Part shown: positions 50,020-60,948 of the stretch, piece after piece
Layout of the letters: each line of letters begins with the position of its first letter
Position numbering within the stretch: position 1 is the first letter of the stretch
From: Phylloscopus collybita
Taxonomy: Eukaryota; Chordata; Aves; Passeriformes; Phylloscopidae
DNA length: 64,000 nucleotides
Direction of reading: 5' to 3'
Assembly (NCBI GenBank): GCA_027886175.1
Contig: JAJNNQ010000129.1
Coordinates: 2,790,001-2,854,000, forward strand
The notes under the pieces: model-generated
What the model saw: the letters and a program-made list of their open reading frames with translations, nothing else
Told to the model about the DNA's origin: nothing
Databases searched by the model: none
Program-made: the position numbers and the translations under genes

Positions 50020-50690
50020 AAAATCACAGAATGGTTTGGATTGGAAGGGACCCTAAAGTAGGGACCTTAAACTTCACCTCATTCCAACCCCCTGACATGG
50101 GCAGGGACACCTTCCACTGTCCCGGGTTGCTCCAAGCCCCTCCAACATGGCCTTGGACACTTCCAGGCATGGGGTAGCCACAGCTCCTCTGGGCAGCCTG
50201 TGCCAGGGCCTCACCACCCTCGCAGGGAAGAATTTCTTTCCAGTGTCCCCTCTATCCCTGCCATCTTTCAGCCTGAAGCCATTCCTCCCTGTCCTACCAC
50301 TTCAGGCCCTTGTCCCAGGTCCCTCCCCAGCTCTCCTGCAGCCCCTTTTGGCACTGGAAGGGGCTCTAAGGTTTCCCCAGAGCCTTCTCTCTTCTCCAGG
50401 CTGAACACTCACAGCTCTCCCAGCCTGGATCCAGAGCAGAGTTGCTCCAGCCCTCAGAGCATCTTTGTGGCCTCCTCTGGACTTGCTCCAACACACCCAC
50501 GTTTTTATTATTGGATGGGATTCTGTAGCTCCTCCTGGCCTGACCCAGGGCTAAACCCTGATGTAGCTGAGTCTGATGTAGCCAGAGGTGATGGGGCTGA
50601 AGTTTTGCTCAATAGTCTCTCTCCAAAGGAGCCCCCCAGGGAGGGCTCAGTGTGTCACCAGGATGGATGTTGATGCAGTGGGCAACATCC
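50020..50690 (-). mobile_element. CR1 LINE 3' fragment, antisense, longest copy
   Basis: About 650 bp: aatcacagaatggtttggat, accccctgacatgggcaggg, gctcctctgggcagcctgtg, tttctctcttctccaggctg, cctctggacttgctccaaca. It fills most of the intron between window exons 19 and 20 and ends within 40 bp of the exon 20 acceptor. Confidence 0.93.
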
Positions 50691-50716
50691 CTCTGGTTTT
50701 TTCCTCCCCCCACCAG

Positions 50717-50865
50717 GAAATGAGCACAACCACTTCCGCATCAATCCCAGCACGGGGCTGGTGATGCGAGGTGTGCGGCACCTGGACAGGGAGCAGAACT
50801 CCTCCCACGTGCTGGAGGTGGAGGCCTACAACACGGAGCAGGGGCCCATGAGGAGCTCCGTGCGG
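50717..50865 (+). CDS. CDH23: CDH23 exon, EC11 second half (window exon 20)
   Basis: It encodes GNEHNHFRINPSTG, then LDREQ, then EVEAYN, ending MRSSVR in phase 0. The EC11 DRE motif is present. The acceptor is cccaccag and the donor gtaagg. A 650-bp antisense CR1 fragment ends just upstream. Confidence 0.95.
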
Positions 50866-51636
50866 GTAAGGGAGGACCTCGCAGCCGCCGCGGGCTGCAC
50901 GCTCGTGCAGAATGTTGGGGATGCCTGGTCCTTTCCAGCACTTGCTGCTGTACAGGAAATTAGAAAGGTCTGGCATGAAGATGCTGGTGGAAAATCTCTG
51001 GGGGCTGCTCATGGGTGGAGAAGAGCTTGTTGGTGGGGGTGGTGGTTTAATTTTGGTTTTTTCCTGTGAGGTTTTGGTGCCATTAGGCTGCTGAGTGGTG
51101 CAGCAGTCACTCAGAGGGAGTCCTGCTCGCTCGGTGAGATGTGACTCTGCTGCTGGGAGGAAAAGCTGAGCCTCAGCCTGTTGAAAACCGTGTGTCCTGG
51201 CCAGACACTATTTAAATAATCCAGGGCCCCGTGGTGACGGTCTTCAGCTGCGACACACCAGCTTCCCACGCTTCCCACAAACCCAGCACTGCAGTTCCAT
51301 CTATTCTTAGACTCAGTGGTGGGGTGGGCTCTGGCTGAGTGTGAAGTGCCCCCAGCACCAGCAGCAAGCAGAAAACCAGGAGAAGGAAATGTGTTCCCTG
51401 GGGAAACAGCCCTGAACGTGGAGCAAAATTTCCCACCAACTCTCCAGCATTTCCGTGTTGCAAGGTCTCCAAGGGTTTGATCAGGGGGTCCCACAGGATA
51501 GAGGAATTAATGTACCCAGTGTACCCCCTCCCAGCAGGGAAAGACTGACTCACTCTGACCCAGAGGGCTTGTTTAAATCTGTGTTGTTAAACTGTTTGTG
51601 TTCACTCTCCACCACGTGGTGTTTGAAGAAGAGATT

Positions 51637-51800
51637 ATCACAGGATCATGGAACGGGGTTGAGTTGGAAGGGATCTCCCCTAGTCCCAACACCCCTGCCA
51701 TTGTCAGGGGCACCTCCAATATCCCGGGTTGCTCCAAGTGCTGTCCAGTCTGGCTTTGAACACGCTGAAGTGCTTCTCCCGGGAGCACCACGAAGCGTTT
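51637..51800 (-). mobile_element. CR1 LINE 3' fragment, antisense
   Basis: About 160 bp: caggatcatggaacggggtt, gttggaagggatctccccta, ccctgccattgtcaggggca, tggctttgaacacgctgaag. It ends about 50 bp upstream of window exon 21. Confidence 0.88.
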
Positions 51801-51853
51801 GTTTCCCAAGCTCTCCCAAGCGGCTCACGCGCGGTTCCTCCGGGGCTTCCCAG

Positions 51854-51989
51854 GTGATCGTGTACGTGGAAGACGTCAACGACGAGGCGCCGGTGTTCAC
51901 CCAGCGCCAGTACAACCGCCTGGGGCTGCGGGAGACGGCGGGCATTGGGACATCGGTGGCAGTGGTCCGGGCCACCGACCGAGACACAG
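51854..51989 (+). CDS. CDH23: CDH23 exon, EC11-EC12 linker and EC12 start (window exon 21)
   Basis: Forty-five codons plus one base. The linker reads DVNDEAPVF, the EC12 XEX motif is RET, and the DXD motif is DRD. The acceptor is gcttcccag and the donor gtggga. Confidence 0.96.
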
Positions 51990-52174
51990 GTGGGAAGGGC
52001 GGGGTGAGGAACGCGCAGCGCGGGGCAGAGCGGGGACATCAGCCCCTGAGCGGATCCTGGCTCGGCTGGGCTGAAATCCCACGGGATGGGCTCTGCCGGG
52101 GGTAGGCGTCAGTGCAGCCTGCCTCTTCGGGGTGCTTGGCCCAGCCAGCAGCACGGTTGCTGCTCCCTCCCCAG

Positions 52175-52563
52175 GGAAGGGAGGTCTGGTGAGCTACAAA
52201 ATCGTGTCGGGAGCGGAAGGGAAGTTTGAGATCGACGAGAGCACGGGCCTCATCACGACCATAGAGTACCTGGACTACGAGACCAAGACCAGCTACCTGA
52301 TGAATGTCTCTGCCACGGACCAAGCGCCCCCCAACAACCAGGGCTTCTGCAGCGTGTACGTCAGCCTGCTGAATGAGCTGGACGAGGCCGTGCAGTTCTC
52401 CAACAGCAGCTACGAGGCCGTGATCATGGAGAACATCCCCCTGGGCTCCGAGGTGCTCCGCGTCCAGGCTCGCTCCATCGACAACCTCAACCAGATCACC
52501 TACAAATTCGACCCCAACACCAACCCGCAGGCGCTCTCCCTCTTCAAAATCAATGGGATCACG
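52175..52563 (+). CDS. CDH23: CDH23 exon, EC12 body, EC12-EC13 linker, EC13 start (window exon 22)
   Basis: The largest exon in the window, 389 nt. It contains LDYE and ATDQ of EC12, then the divergent linker LLNELDEAVQF in place of DXNDNXPXF, then the EC13 XEX motif MEN. EC13 lacks a standard DXD motif (SIDNLNQ instead). The same departures occur in mammalian CDH23 as I recall it, so this is an ancestral non-canonical linker and not decay. The acceptor is ctccccag and the donor gtaagc. Confidence 0.96.
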
Positions 52564-52655
52564 GTAAGCGGCCACAGCGTGGTCCCTCCTGGCTTGTTTG
52601 GGCACTGCAGGCTTTGGTTTTGGTGGCCACTGCAGCTGTTGCTCGTGCTTGGCAG

Positions 52656-52757
52656 GGGGTGATCACGGTCAGAGGCCAGGTGGACCGAGAGAAAGGGGAT
52701 TTCTACACCTTGACTGTGGTGGCTGACGACGGAGGACCAAAGATTGACTCCACAGTG
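52656..52757 (+). CDS. CDH23: CDH23 exon, EC13 second half (window exon 23)
   Basis: Thirty-four codons in phase 0/0 from GVITVRG through VDREK and ADDGG to DSTV. The acceptor is cttggcag and the donor gtgagt, directly after the Val codon. The following EC13 residue (Lys in recalled mammalian CDH23) is missing from this exon; see the microexon. Confidence 0.95.
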
Positions 52758-54308
52758 GTGAGTTACTTCTCCCAGCTTCCTCACCAGCTGCTGTCTACCT
52801 CAGATCCCCTCCTTCTCCCACCTCTGGCATGGGACAGCCTGTCCTGGCTGAGCTTTCTGCTGCAGTTTCCAGGGTCTGGAAACCCTGATCTGGGGGAAAA
52901 CCTGCTAAAACAGTTTTGAAGGAGGTAAATTTAGGGGCCATGAAATACTCCCCAGTGGTTTGTGTTTCAGAGGGTTATATTTAGAAGTTTCACAGGCAGC
53001 CAGGCAGGGGGTGGTTTGCATTTCTCTGCCGAGTGCAGGGCCAGCTCTCCACACAGTGCCATGCTCTTGTCTGAACCTCTTCTGGGGTGAGGGGCAGATA
53101 TTCCAACCTTAGCTAGAAAAAAACAAAGGGATGCCCCAAAAGTGGAGCCACCAAATCGCTGCAGAGGGATACCCATGACCCCTGGCACTGCTGTGGTAGG
53201 ATGCAGGGTTAACCCACACTTCCTCATCCCTCGCTAACTCCTCATTGTTTGTGTTCTCTGTTTCTCCCTCTGCTTTCCTCCAACAGAAGGTAAGCATGTG
53301 CGTCGTGCTGGGGACCAGAATCCCTCCCAAGGTCCACACTGAGCTGCGGGGAGGGACTGGGGTGGAGGTCTCCAGAGCTGTCCCACCAGCGCCAGCCTCC
53401 CCGCCACCCCCAGGATGTGGGGCAGCCCCGGGAGCCACGCTGCTGCTGGCGAGCAGAATCCCGGCTCCCTGATCCGGCGCTGGGGACAGCAGCTGCCAGA
53501 TCTGCCCCAGAGGCTGAATGAGCTCTGCCTGCTCCTGGCTCTCTGTTTTGAATTCAGCAGCAACAATAACTGAATCACCCCAGGGCGCACAGCTCGCTCC
53601 CCAGCTTCCTCCCGGGATGTTGTCGCATTCAGCCGGGCCGCACCTGGGAGCTTGGGGCACCCATAAATAAATCCCCGGGAACAGAGAGGCTCTTCCTCTC
53701 TCATTTCTCTGTTGCCCTGCAGCACTTTGATTACAAACCCGATGAGAGCATTTCCTCTACCTAGTTGTGGCCAAGGTAGCCAGGTCCCCTTCGAGCATCT
53801 CGTGCTCATGTGCCTTTTTCCAGGAGGGAGCTCAGGTGTCCTCCACACCCAGCTTGCCCTGGTTAATTAAACACACTTGGCTCTGCCTTCTTTGTGCCTG
53901 CTAAGCTTTAAAGCAAATCCTGCCTGACCCTGCTGCTGTGAGCATGGATGAAATCACTGCTAGGGAAAAGTTTAGCAGCAAAGGGTCAGCCTGCAGCAGC
54001 CCGAGCTGCTCCATCCTCGGCTGTTTGGAGAATAGAAACCAGAGGATGTTGCACAAAAAAAAGGCTGCTTGAGAGATGCAGCAGCCTTGTGCTGTTTTTC
54101 AGCCTCCAAGTGTCCTTCCTCTTCCTCCTCCTCCTCCTTTGCAGGCAGGGATGTAATGTCAGCTGCATCATTCCCACGGGGGCTGGGTGGCACACTGTTG
54201 GCCCCTCAGAGGGGTGTGGTGTGTTGGTGGTGTGCCAGGGTGGCTCACCCAGGATGCTGGGTGGGCAGGGGTCTGGTCCGTGCCCTGAGCCCCGTGCCCC
54301 CCTCACAG
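52758..54308 (+). other. CDH23: CDH23 introns flanking the AAG microexon
   Basis: Two introns of 529 and 1019 bp around 53287-53289. The second contains a pyrimidine-rich (CTTCCTC)n-like run at about 54116-54139. No transposon was recognised. Confidence 0.7.
53287..53289 (+). CDS. CDH23: Probable 3-nt CDH23 microexon AAG (Lys, EC13; window exon 24)
   Basis: The trinucleotide AAG sits between a strong acceptor and a strong donor (gtaagc). Upstream lie a branch-site match ctaac (A at 53237) and about 45 nt of pyrimidine-rich sequence with no AG before the acceptor. Flanking exons are both phase 0, so inclusion adds one Lys. With it the strand reads STVKVTITV, matching the register of STVPVTIEV in EC6 of this same gene; without it the strand is one residue short. 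The alternative is direct joining of 52757 to 54309 with loss of the residue. Confidence 0.72.
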
Positions 54309-54458
54309 GTGACCATCACAGTCCTGGACGAGAATGACAACAGCCCCGAGTTCGACATCACCTCTGACTCGTCTGTCAGCGTGGCTGAGGACTGTGCCGT
54401 GGGCAAGAGGGTGGCCCTGGTCCTGGCCCGAGATCCAGATGCAGGCAGGAACGGCCAG
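54309..54458 (+). CDS. CDH23: CDH23 exon, EC13-EC14 linker and EC14 start (window exon 25)
   Basis: Fifty codons in phase 0/0 with the linker DENDNSPEF, the EC14 XEX motif AED, and DPDAGRNGQ. The acceptor is ccctcacag and the donor gtaggg. Confidence 0.97.
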
Positions 54459-54504
54459 GTAGGGAGGGAGATGTTTGGACCGTGCTCTCAGGCATGTGGT
54501 GTGA

Positions 54505-54580
54505 TTCCTGAGGTTTTCCTGTCCAGGGCCAGGAGCTGGACTCGATGATCCTTGTGGGTCCCTTCCAACTTCCATGAGGC
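54505..54580 (+). mobile_element. CR1 LINE 3' remnant, sense
   Basis: A short 3' end: ctggactcgatgatccttgt, then gggtcccttccaacttccat. Confidence 0.7.
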
Positions 54581-55180
54581 TGGGTGTAGTGTTTCACTGA
54601 CACAGAAATCCCCCTGACAGCATCCTCCCAATCCCTTCCCTCTGCATCCCTGTTAGAGCAAACCCTGGTCATTAATGCCAGTGGTTTCGGGGGAGTTGTG
54701 CAGCAAGTACCAACAGTCCTCGGTCAAGGCATGCAGCAGGAGGGAAAAAACATCGTCCTTGGGTTGTCTGGGGCAAAGAGCTCTGTGGGACAAGTGTCAA
54801 AAGGAGCCCTGCAATCTGAAAACCAGCTGTGGCCTCTCCTGCTGTGGGGGCCGGCAGCAAAGTCCTTGGCAGGCTGAGCAGGAAGCTCTCTGACATTTGT
54901 TATTTTCATTACCCTGCAGACGAGCATTAATGAGGTCCCATCTTCCTTAATAACAAAAATACTGGCAGCATGGAAGCTGCCAGGGGGTTGGCCCTGTTTG
55001 CTTTGGGGTGGCTGCAGTAAGCCAGCACACCTGTGGGTCCCACTACACTGGGCCTTTTCAAAAGCTGAGACATCTTGCGGGGGATGCTGGATTTTTTTTT
55101 TTTGGTAGGGTCTCCTTTCTCCTCTTCCTCCTGAGCATCATTCTGCCTGCCCCGGTTTTCTTTCCCTGTGATGTTTCCAG

Positions 55181-55309
55181 GTGACTTTCTCACTGACGTC
55201 AGGGAATATCGGCCGGGCCTTTGAGATCCGTACCACCAACAACACCTACGGCGAGGTGTTTGTGGCACGGCCGCTGGACCGGGAGCTGCTGGATCACTAC
55301 ACCTTACGG
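55181..55309 (+). CDS. CDH23: CDH23 exon, EC14 middle (window exon 26)
   Basis: Forty-three codons in phase 0/0, from VTFSLTSGNIG through LDREL to HYTLR. The acceptor tgtttccag is strong; the donor gtcagc is weaker than the others here. The frame and protein continuity fix the position. Confidence 0.94.
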
Positions 55310-55429
55310 GTCAGCACCAAACCACCCCCTCAGCCCTTGGCCTTCTGGTTTCAGCCCTGAGGCTCTTTGCTTGGAGCTGTGGGCTTCAAAGTAGCACTTT
55401 TTTCCTTGAAAATCCACCCCCAACTGCAG

Positions 55430-55558
55430 ATCCAAGCGTCAGATGGCGGCATTCCTCCCCGGAGGAAGGAGCACGTTCTGCGAGTGAACATCCTCGATGT
55501 CAATGACAACCCCCCTGTCATCGACAGCCCCTTTGGCTACAACGTGAGCGTGAGTGAG
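55430..55558 (+). CDS. CDH23: CDH23 exon, EC14 end and EC15 start (window exon 27)
   Basis: Forty-three codons in phase 0/0 with ASDGG of EC14, the linker DVNDNPPVI (Ile in place of Phe), and the start of the EC15 XEX motif (SE, then N from the next exon). The acceptor is aactgcag and the donor gtgagc. Confidence 0.97.
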
Positions 55559-56456
55559 GTGAGCACCCAGCCCCTCTCCTTCCATCCTCCCAGGGTCAGG
55601 TCTGACCACCAGACAAGGGGGGACAATGCAGTGTCCCTTGCAAACCTCACCTTGGGGTCATTTAAGGATTGCTGACCCCTTGCCATCCTAACCTTGGGTG
55701 ATGTAAGGGTTGGTGACCCCTTGGAAGCCCTCACTGGTGATGTACTCCTAGTTTTGGGCAGGGAAAAAGCTCTACAAGCAACTTAAGCCCGTGAGGCTGC
55801 CAGAAGGAGAAGTGGCTACACACCCATGGAAATGCCACCAGAGTGACACAAGAGACGGTGCGGTGCAGAATAAGAATGGCTTTCAGGAAACAGCTTAGGA
55901 AGGCCTAGATAATTAAGCAATAAAACACAATCAGGCATGAGAAAAGACAACTTATTTCCTGACAGTTTAATTCCTGGACTGAGGCGGGGGGGGAGTCTCA
56001 ATTTGGTGATGAAAAATGAAATATGAGTAATAGCCAGTGCCACTTAGCTGTGAGGAACTGCTGCACATGATTTATAGCTTAGCATTAAGGATATTGCCCT
56101 GTTAAGGTTTTCTTATCTATTTAATACATGTTCAGAGGACGTCGAAGAACAGAATTTCTGTTTTGATTTTCCCCATAATGGGACTATCCAAAAATAATTA
56201 GCCGAGCTCTGGGCCCATTACACGGCCTTCACCTCTGCACACCCTGTGGGTTTAATGCTCTTCCAGGCTGTGCCAGACTAGATAAGACCTGATGTGCGGC
56301 TTCCCGCTGAGCTGCTGGGTGTTGGGGCCACGAGTTTGGAGCCTTGAGCACACCAGTGCCCCCTCTCTGTATTAGAATCACATTATTAATCTGGTGTTTT
56401 GTGTGTGCTGAGGCTCGTGGGATTTACAGCGCCTGTCTCTGCTGCTCGCCCCGCAG
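55559..56456 (+). other. CDH23: CDH23 intron between window exons 27 and 28
   Basis: An 898-bp intron with the tandem duplication near its start. The AT-rich middle (about 55850-56230) has unique-looking sequence with no recognisable family. Confidence 0.65.
55635..55745 (+). repeat. Imperfect ~42-bp tandem duplication
   Basis: Two adjacent units, each starting cccttgc and running through acc-ttggg to gg(c)tgacccc, with a third partial copy (ccccttggaagccc). They lie in the intron between window exons 27 and 28. Identity between units is roughly 75-80 percent by eye. Confidence 0.65.
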
Positions 56457-56684
56457 AACGTCGGCGGTGGCACGGCGGTGGCCCAGGTGCGCGCCACCGA
56501 CCGCGACATCGGCCTCAACAGCGTCCTCTCCTACTACATCACCCGTGGGAACGAGGACCTGACCTTCCGCATGGACCGTGTCACCGGCGAGATCGCCACC
56601 CGGCCCTCCCCGCCCGACCGCGAGCGCCAGAGCTTCTACAGCCTCGTGGTCACCGTGGAGGACGAGGGCAACCCCTCCCTGTCG
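56457..56684 (+). CDS. CDH23: CDH23 exon, EC15 body (window exon 28, last in window)
   Basis: Seventy-six codons in phase 0/0 with DRDIGLN, PDRER and VEDEGN, ending NPSLS. The acceptor is gccccgcag and the donor gtgagc. The exon is very GC-rich. The next CDH23 exon, expected to finish EC15 with a DXNDN linker, is not within the remaining 7.3 kb. Confidence 0.97.
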
Positions 56685-59600
56685 GTGAGCCACCAGCATG
56701 GGCCTTTCCAGGGCAGGATGGGGCTGGGCAGCGCTGTGGGAGAGAGCTTGGCATGGGGTGTGGAAGGTGAAAGGGGAGAAAAGGCACAGGGTGTGACCTT
56801 TCGGTGACTCGGGGTCCAAACCTGCTGTGCACAGATTTGGATCAGAGTCTCCTTCGATGCCTGGTCCTGCAGGTGCCTCCCTCACAGTCGTTCAGCAGGC
56901 CTTAGCTCCCATCTCCAAATGCAAAAAATATGAGCATCCCTATGGGGAAGTGTGCTGGCTGCTGCTGCCCTGCTCACAGGCTCTCCAGGTGCTGGGTCTG
57001 GAAGGGCTCCAGACACTGCCCACCCGTCTCAGCACTGGGAGCGGCTGGAGCAGCAGCTCAAGCACAGTTCCATTCACCATTGACATTCATGTCCGCCGTG
57101 GTCCTTGAGAATGAGGAGGGCTCTGGTGATTTTGACAAGGGCCCTGAGTGCCAGGACAGGGGGGAATGGCATCAGACTGGAAGGGGGTTGATGTGAGAGC
57201 CCACCATCATCCCGTGGCCTGGGGCAGTGACTGTCTGCCTTGGTTCATTGTTTGTGCCTCTGAGGATGGCTCTGGCATGGGAGGGCCCAAAGAGCAAATA
57301 GCATGTGGGGCGTTTTCCGGTCCTGAGTCCTTCTAACCCCACGTCTCTGTAGAGAGGTGAAGTGAGCACCCACGTGCACAAATAGTGAGACGGGCTGACA
57401 CCTTGTGTGACACTCTGCCATCCTTCCTGTCCTCCACCCACACCTGCTATCTCTCAGCATCTCTGCTCTGCCAAGAGAGCTCTGCCTGCAAAGCCCTGCT
57501 CTGTATTTTGGTGAAACAGGTCACAGCCAGCAGTGCAAACTGTGGCTGTGATTCTCACTTCAGGCTTTGCATTCTCAGCTCCTCCCTCCTGGCTGGTTCA
57601 TGCTCCAGCTTCTGCATCACCATCTTTTCCACTAGTTGTATTGTCACTGGGGCTTAAACCTAGGTAAGTCTCTTCCCCCAGAAGGAGAGAAGGCAGCTTC
57701 ATGTGACTGCAGCACACCATGCCACCAGCTCCTCCTTGTCCCCATCCCTGCGGGAGCATCACTGATCCTGGTGTGCTGAGGAATTCCGTGTGCTGAGCTG
57801 GCAAGTCCCGTTGCCGTGGCAATGGCCTCTTCCCTTCCCGGTGCCAGCGAGGACAAGTAGTACAGCTTATCACTTGATGCTGCCCAGGCAGTGTCCCAGC
57901 AGCCCTGCCTGTCCCCAGAGGCTCTGCTGCGTGCCCACCGTGTCACGAGCACACGATATGCCAGCAGCGACCATCCAAATCCCGGCGACACAAAGTGCCC
58001 AGTGACCCAATTCCTGAGTGGAGAGAAGAGCTTTGGCCCCTTTCAGAGCTTGAGGACGCTCAGGTCTTGTGAAAGGCTGTCCTGCGTGTTGCTGGGTGCC
58101 CGCTGGCCTCACGCCTGGGTGGGGAAATGGTGTCTGTCAGGGGCTTGCTGCCTGCCAGAAACTGCTTTCACAAGGAGCTCCGGGCTGATGCAACAATGCA
58201 CAAAAGGGGATGATTGTCTGTATTTTGTAGATCCATCCATGGGTTTCAAGGTTTGGCCTTCTCTCTGTGGGAGAGGCAGAGGAGACAGAGCTGAGAGAGG
58301 ACTGGGAAGTCCTCACTTGAAAGCGGTGATCTGGGATACCCAGGACAGCAAGGGAGCAGGGAAGACTGGCCAAGAGGAATCTCTTGGGAGCTGGAAATGC
58401 GGGAACGAGAGGATGAAATGCTGCTGATAAAAGGAAAATATTTTCATAAAAAAGCATTGCAGGATAAAGAAACCTTCACAAGCTGGTGAGCTGCAACTGG
58501 AAGGTGCAGGAGTCACCTGGGTGCAGTCTGACCCTGAGGCAAGCCAGCAGCTGCACCTCCCCAAGGGCTGGCCCTGCTCCGGAGTGCTTGGGATGCTTCC
58601 TGCAGCAGCGGGAAGGTCTGCCCAGGGAAGTTGCAGCAGCCCTGTGCACTGGGACAGGGATCCTGCTGGCACCCACAGCCCCAAGCACTGGTGGCTCCAG
58701 CAGGGCAGGGTGGGTCGTCGCTGCCCAGACGTTGATCTTGTGGCTGGGTCACCTTCACCACGAGCATCCGTGTCATCTTCTCCATGGTAGTGGGGGCCAA
58801 GGTGGGGGAACAGCACCCCTGTGCCAGGACTCCTGCTCCAGAATGCGTGGAAGCCTGGGAAGCCACTTCTTCTCTCTCCTGGAAGTCTTTAGTTTTCCTT
58901 CTGGAGGGAAAACTGCTGCCACTCAGTGCCCCAGCATGCCACACCAGAGCCTCTGGCAGAGAGCTTAGCTCTGCCTGCAGCACCGGGCATCCTGAGAAAT
59001 GTTGGGTTCCTGCCATACAGAGCAAAACCTGTTTCCAACAAAGCTTCCTTCTGTCATCAAACAGCGCATTCCTTAGGGAACAGGGCGACTTGGAGAGGGT
59101 TTCAAAGCCGTTCAGACCTGCAGGCAGGCAGAACCCCGGCATGCCTTTCCAGATGGAGCTGCTGAGACAGGGAGAAGGAAGTGCTGGAGGCACCAGGTGC
59201 TGGATTCCCCAGCAAAGCTGGGAAGGGGCCGAGCCGTGGGTGGCAATACAGCACGAGTCCTGTGCTCAGGATGTGCTCAGATCCGTGGTACAATGGGGGT
59301 GTGGGTGCTGGCTTCTCCTTCATCCCTGAACCACCTTGAGGGTGCTCCTGCTGAAGCCAATAATCAAATAATCAAATCCTAGATAATCAAATCCTGCAGC
59401 AGCCCAGGGTCTCCCCAGGCCATTCCAGAGGCAAACGCTGTTTCTTCCAGCCATGTCGTGTGGAAATTCACGTGCTGGCAGGGGTGCTCTGCCTGCTGCA
59501 GCTGTTGCTCAGGTCTGGCACTGTTTTGCTATGACTAATGTTTATGTTTGTCTCGTGGCCGGTCTTTTACCCCCCTTACAACAAAGAGAGAAACAAGAGG

Positions 59601-60948
59601 GGAAAAAAAAAAAACCAAAAAACCAACAAACACACTCTGAGTAACAGTGTCTGCCACAAGGTTTGATATCATCACCGGGACTGAGTCAGGCTGGAGCCGT
59701 AGTTTCTTTTGGATAAGCAATGCCAGGTGCTGTGTTCAGATGCTGCACGAGCACCCACGTCCCCCAGGGCATCACAGAGTCCTCTCACAGTGGCCCCAGC
59801 GCTGGCTGCCCTGGCCCTGCTGGCCCCAGGAGGCCGAGGGGAAGCCCTTAGCATTTCCCACTGTGCTCCCTCCATGCCTCCACCTCTCCACAGGGAACGT
59901 CCTCCAACACCCTCCAGATGAACTTCCTAATAAGCAGGCATTAAAAAACAAAATGAAAACCATAAACATCCTTTTTTTTCCTTTTAATCAGCACTGATAA
60001 TGAAACAAACAGAAAGATAAATTGCCCTGATCCCAAGCCAAGGATAAAACTGCAGCAGAAATAAGGCTTCTCCCAACATGTGTCCTGCTGAAAAGGCAGC
60101 AGCATCACAAGTCCATGGCCATTTCAAAAGGCTGGTAAGGAAAGAGGGCTCTGGTGGCAGCAGGGAGCCTCTCCCCTTCCTGTTTTGCAAAGAAAAAGGT
60201 AGTACAAGGTTGGCTGGTGATCCTGTTTTGTTCCATGCTGAATAAAGTATTTTACCATCCACTCCCAGAGAGGATGTTCAGTCAAGGATCCAGAAACGGG
60301 TTGATGTTGCAGAGCTTAGACCCTGGCAATAAGTTAATCCTCAGGGAAGTCTGCAGGTGCAGGACATCCTTCCATTCCCACATCCTCAATTTTCAGCTAG
60401 TCTGTAAAATGCGAGCAGTATAGAGCCATGCACTTCTCCATGGAAACAGGTAGTTAAAAACCGAAATCCGAGAGAGAGAGGCTCACTTTCAGTCCCAGAG
60501 CAGTGGCAGGATGGGAGACAAGGGCAGGGATCCTGCACACAGCTTCTTAAGGCTTTGCTTAAGGCATTTCTTAAGGCATTGCTGCCCCTGGCCCTGCCAC
60601 CCTCCCGGGGCTGTTGTCTTGGTGAACATGCCGTGGTCTGCTGGATGTGGTTTCCTCTGGGCTCTTTAGGCTTTCAAGGAATTTGGTGAGTCGGGAACAG
60701 GATCTGGAAAAGGGCAGACCAGGGATATTAGTCCAGCTTGCAGCTGAAGGGATATTATTCCAGGAAGTGGCCAAACTCTGCTTTTGGGTGAGAAACAGAG
60801 GGTTTAGGTCCTTCCCATCTTTGAAGCCGTGGGACTTGGTGTCCCACACAACACCAGGTTTGCCGCTGGTATTTAACCCCCCGCTTTCCCCTCCCCTTCC
60901 CACCTCTCCCGCTGTCCCCAGAGGGGCTCAGCATCGGCAGTCACTCAC
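56685..60948. other. CDH23 intron, region 3' of recognised VSIR exons
   Basis: It should contain the VSIR terminal exon and 3' untranslated region on the - strand, and is CDH23 intron on the + strand. I could not identify either a DXNDN-bearing CDH23 exon or the VSIR tail end. A run of As occurs at 59609-59621. Nothing else was recognised. Confidence 0.6.

Larger units (their letters stand above)
1168..56684 (+). other. CDH23: CDH23 (cadherin-23) gene, central portion
   Basis: Cadherin-23 is a giant single-pass cadherin. Its N-terminal repeats pair with protocadherin-15 to form the upper part of the hair-cell tip link, and it also acts in photoreceptors and other epithelia. Twenty-eight exons were placed by reading frame, acceptor and donor. 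All junction phases agree, giving 4007 nt that begin with 2 nt of a split codon and then encode 1335 residues without a stop. The product matches recalled vertebrate CDH23 from mid EC3 to late EC15 collinearly, with no missing repeat. The 5' exons (signal peptide, EC1-EC2) and the 3' exons (EC16-EC27, membrane segment, cytoplasmic tail) lie outside the window. C10orf105 and VSIR are antisense genes nested in its introns. The identification rests on recalled family sequence, not on a search. Confidence 0.97.

Noticed and set aside
59640..59720. Possible VSIR terminal exon (- strand, reading PDSVPVMI)
   Set aside because: The tail-like residues are short and do not fit the required split-codon phase: one acceptor choice gives an immediate stop, another a long unrelated sequence.
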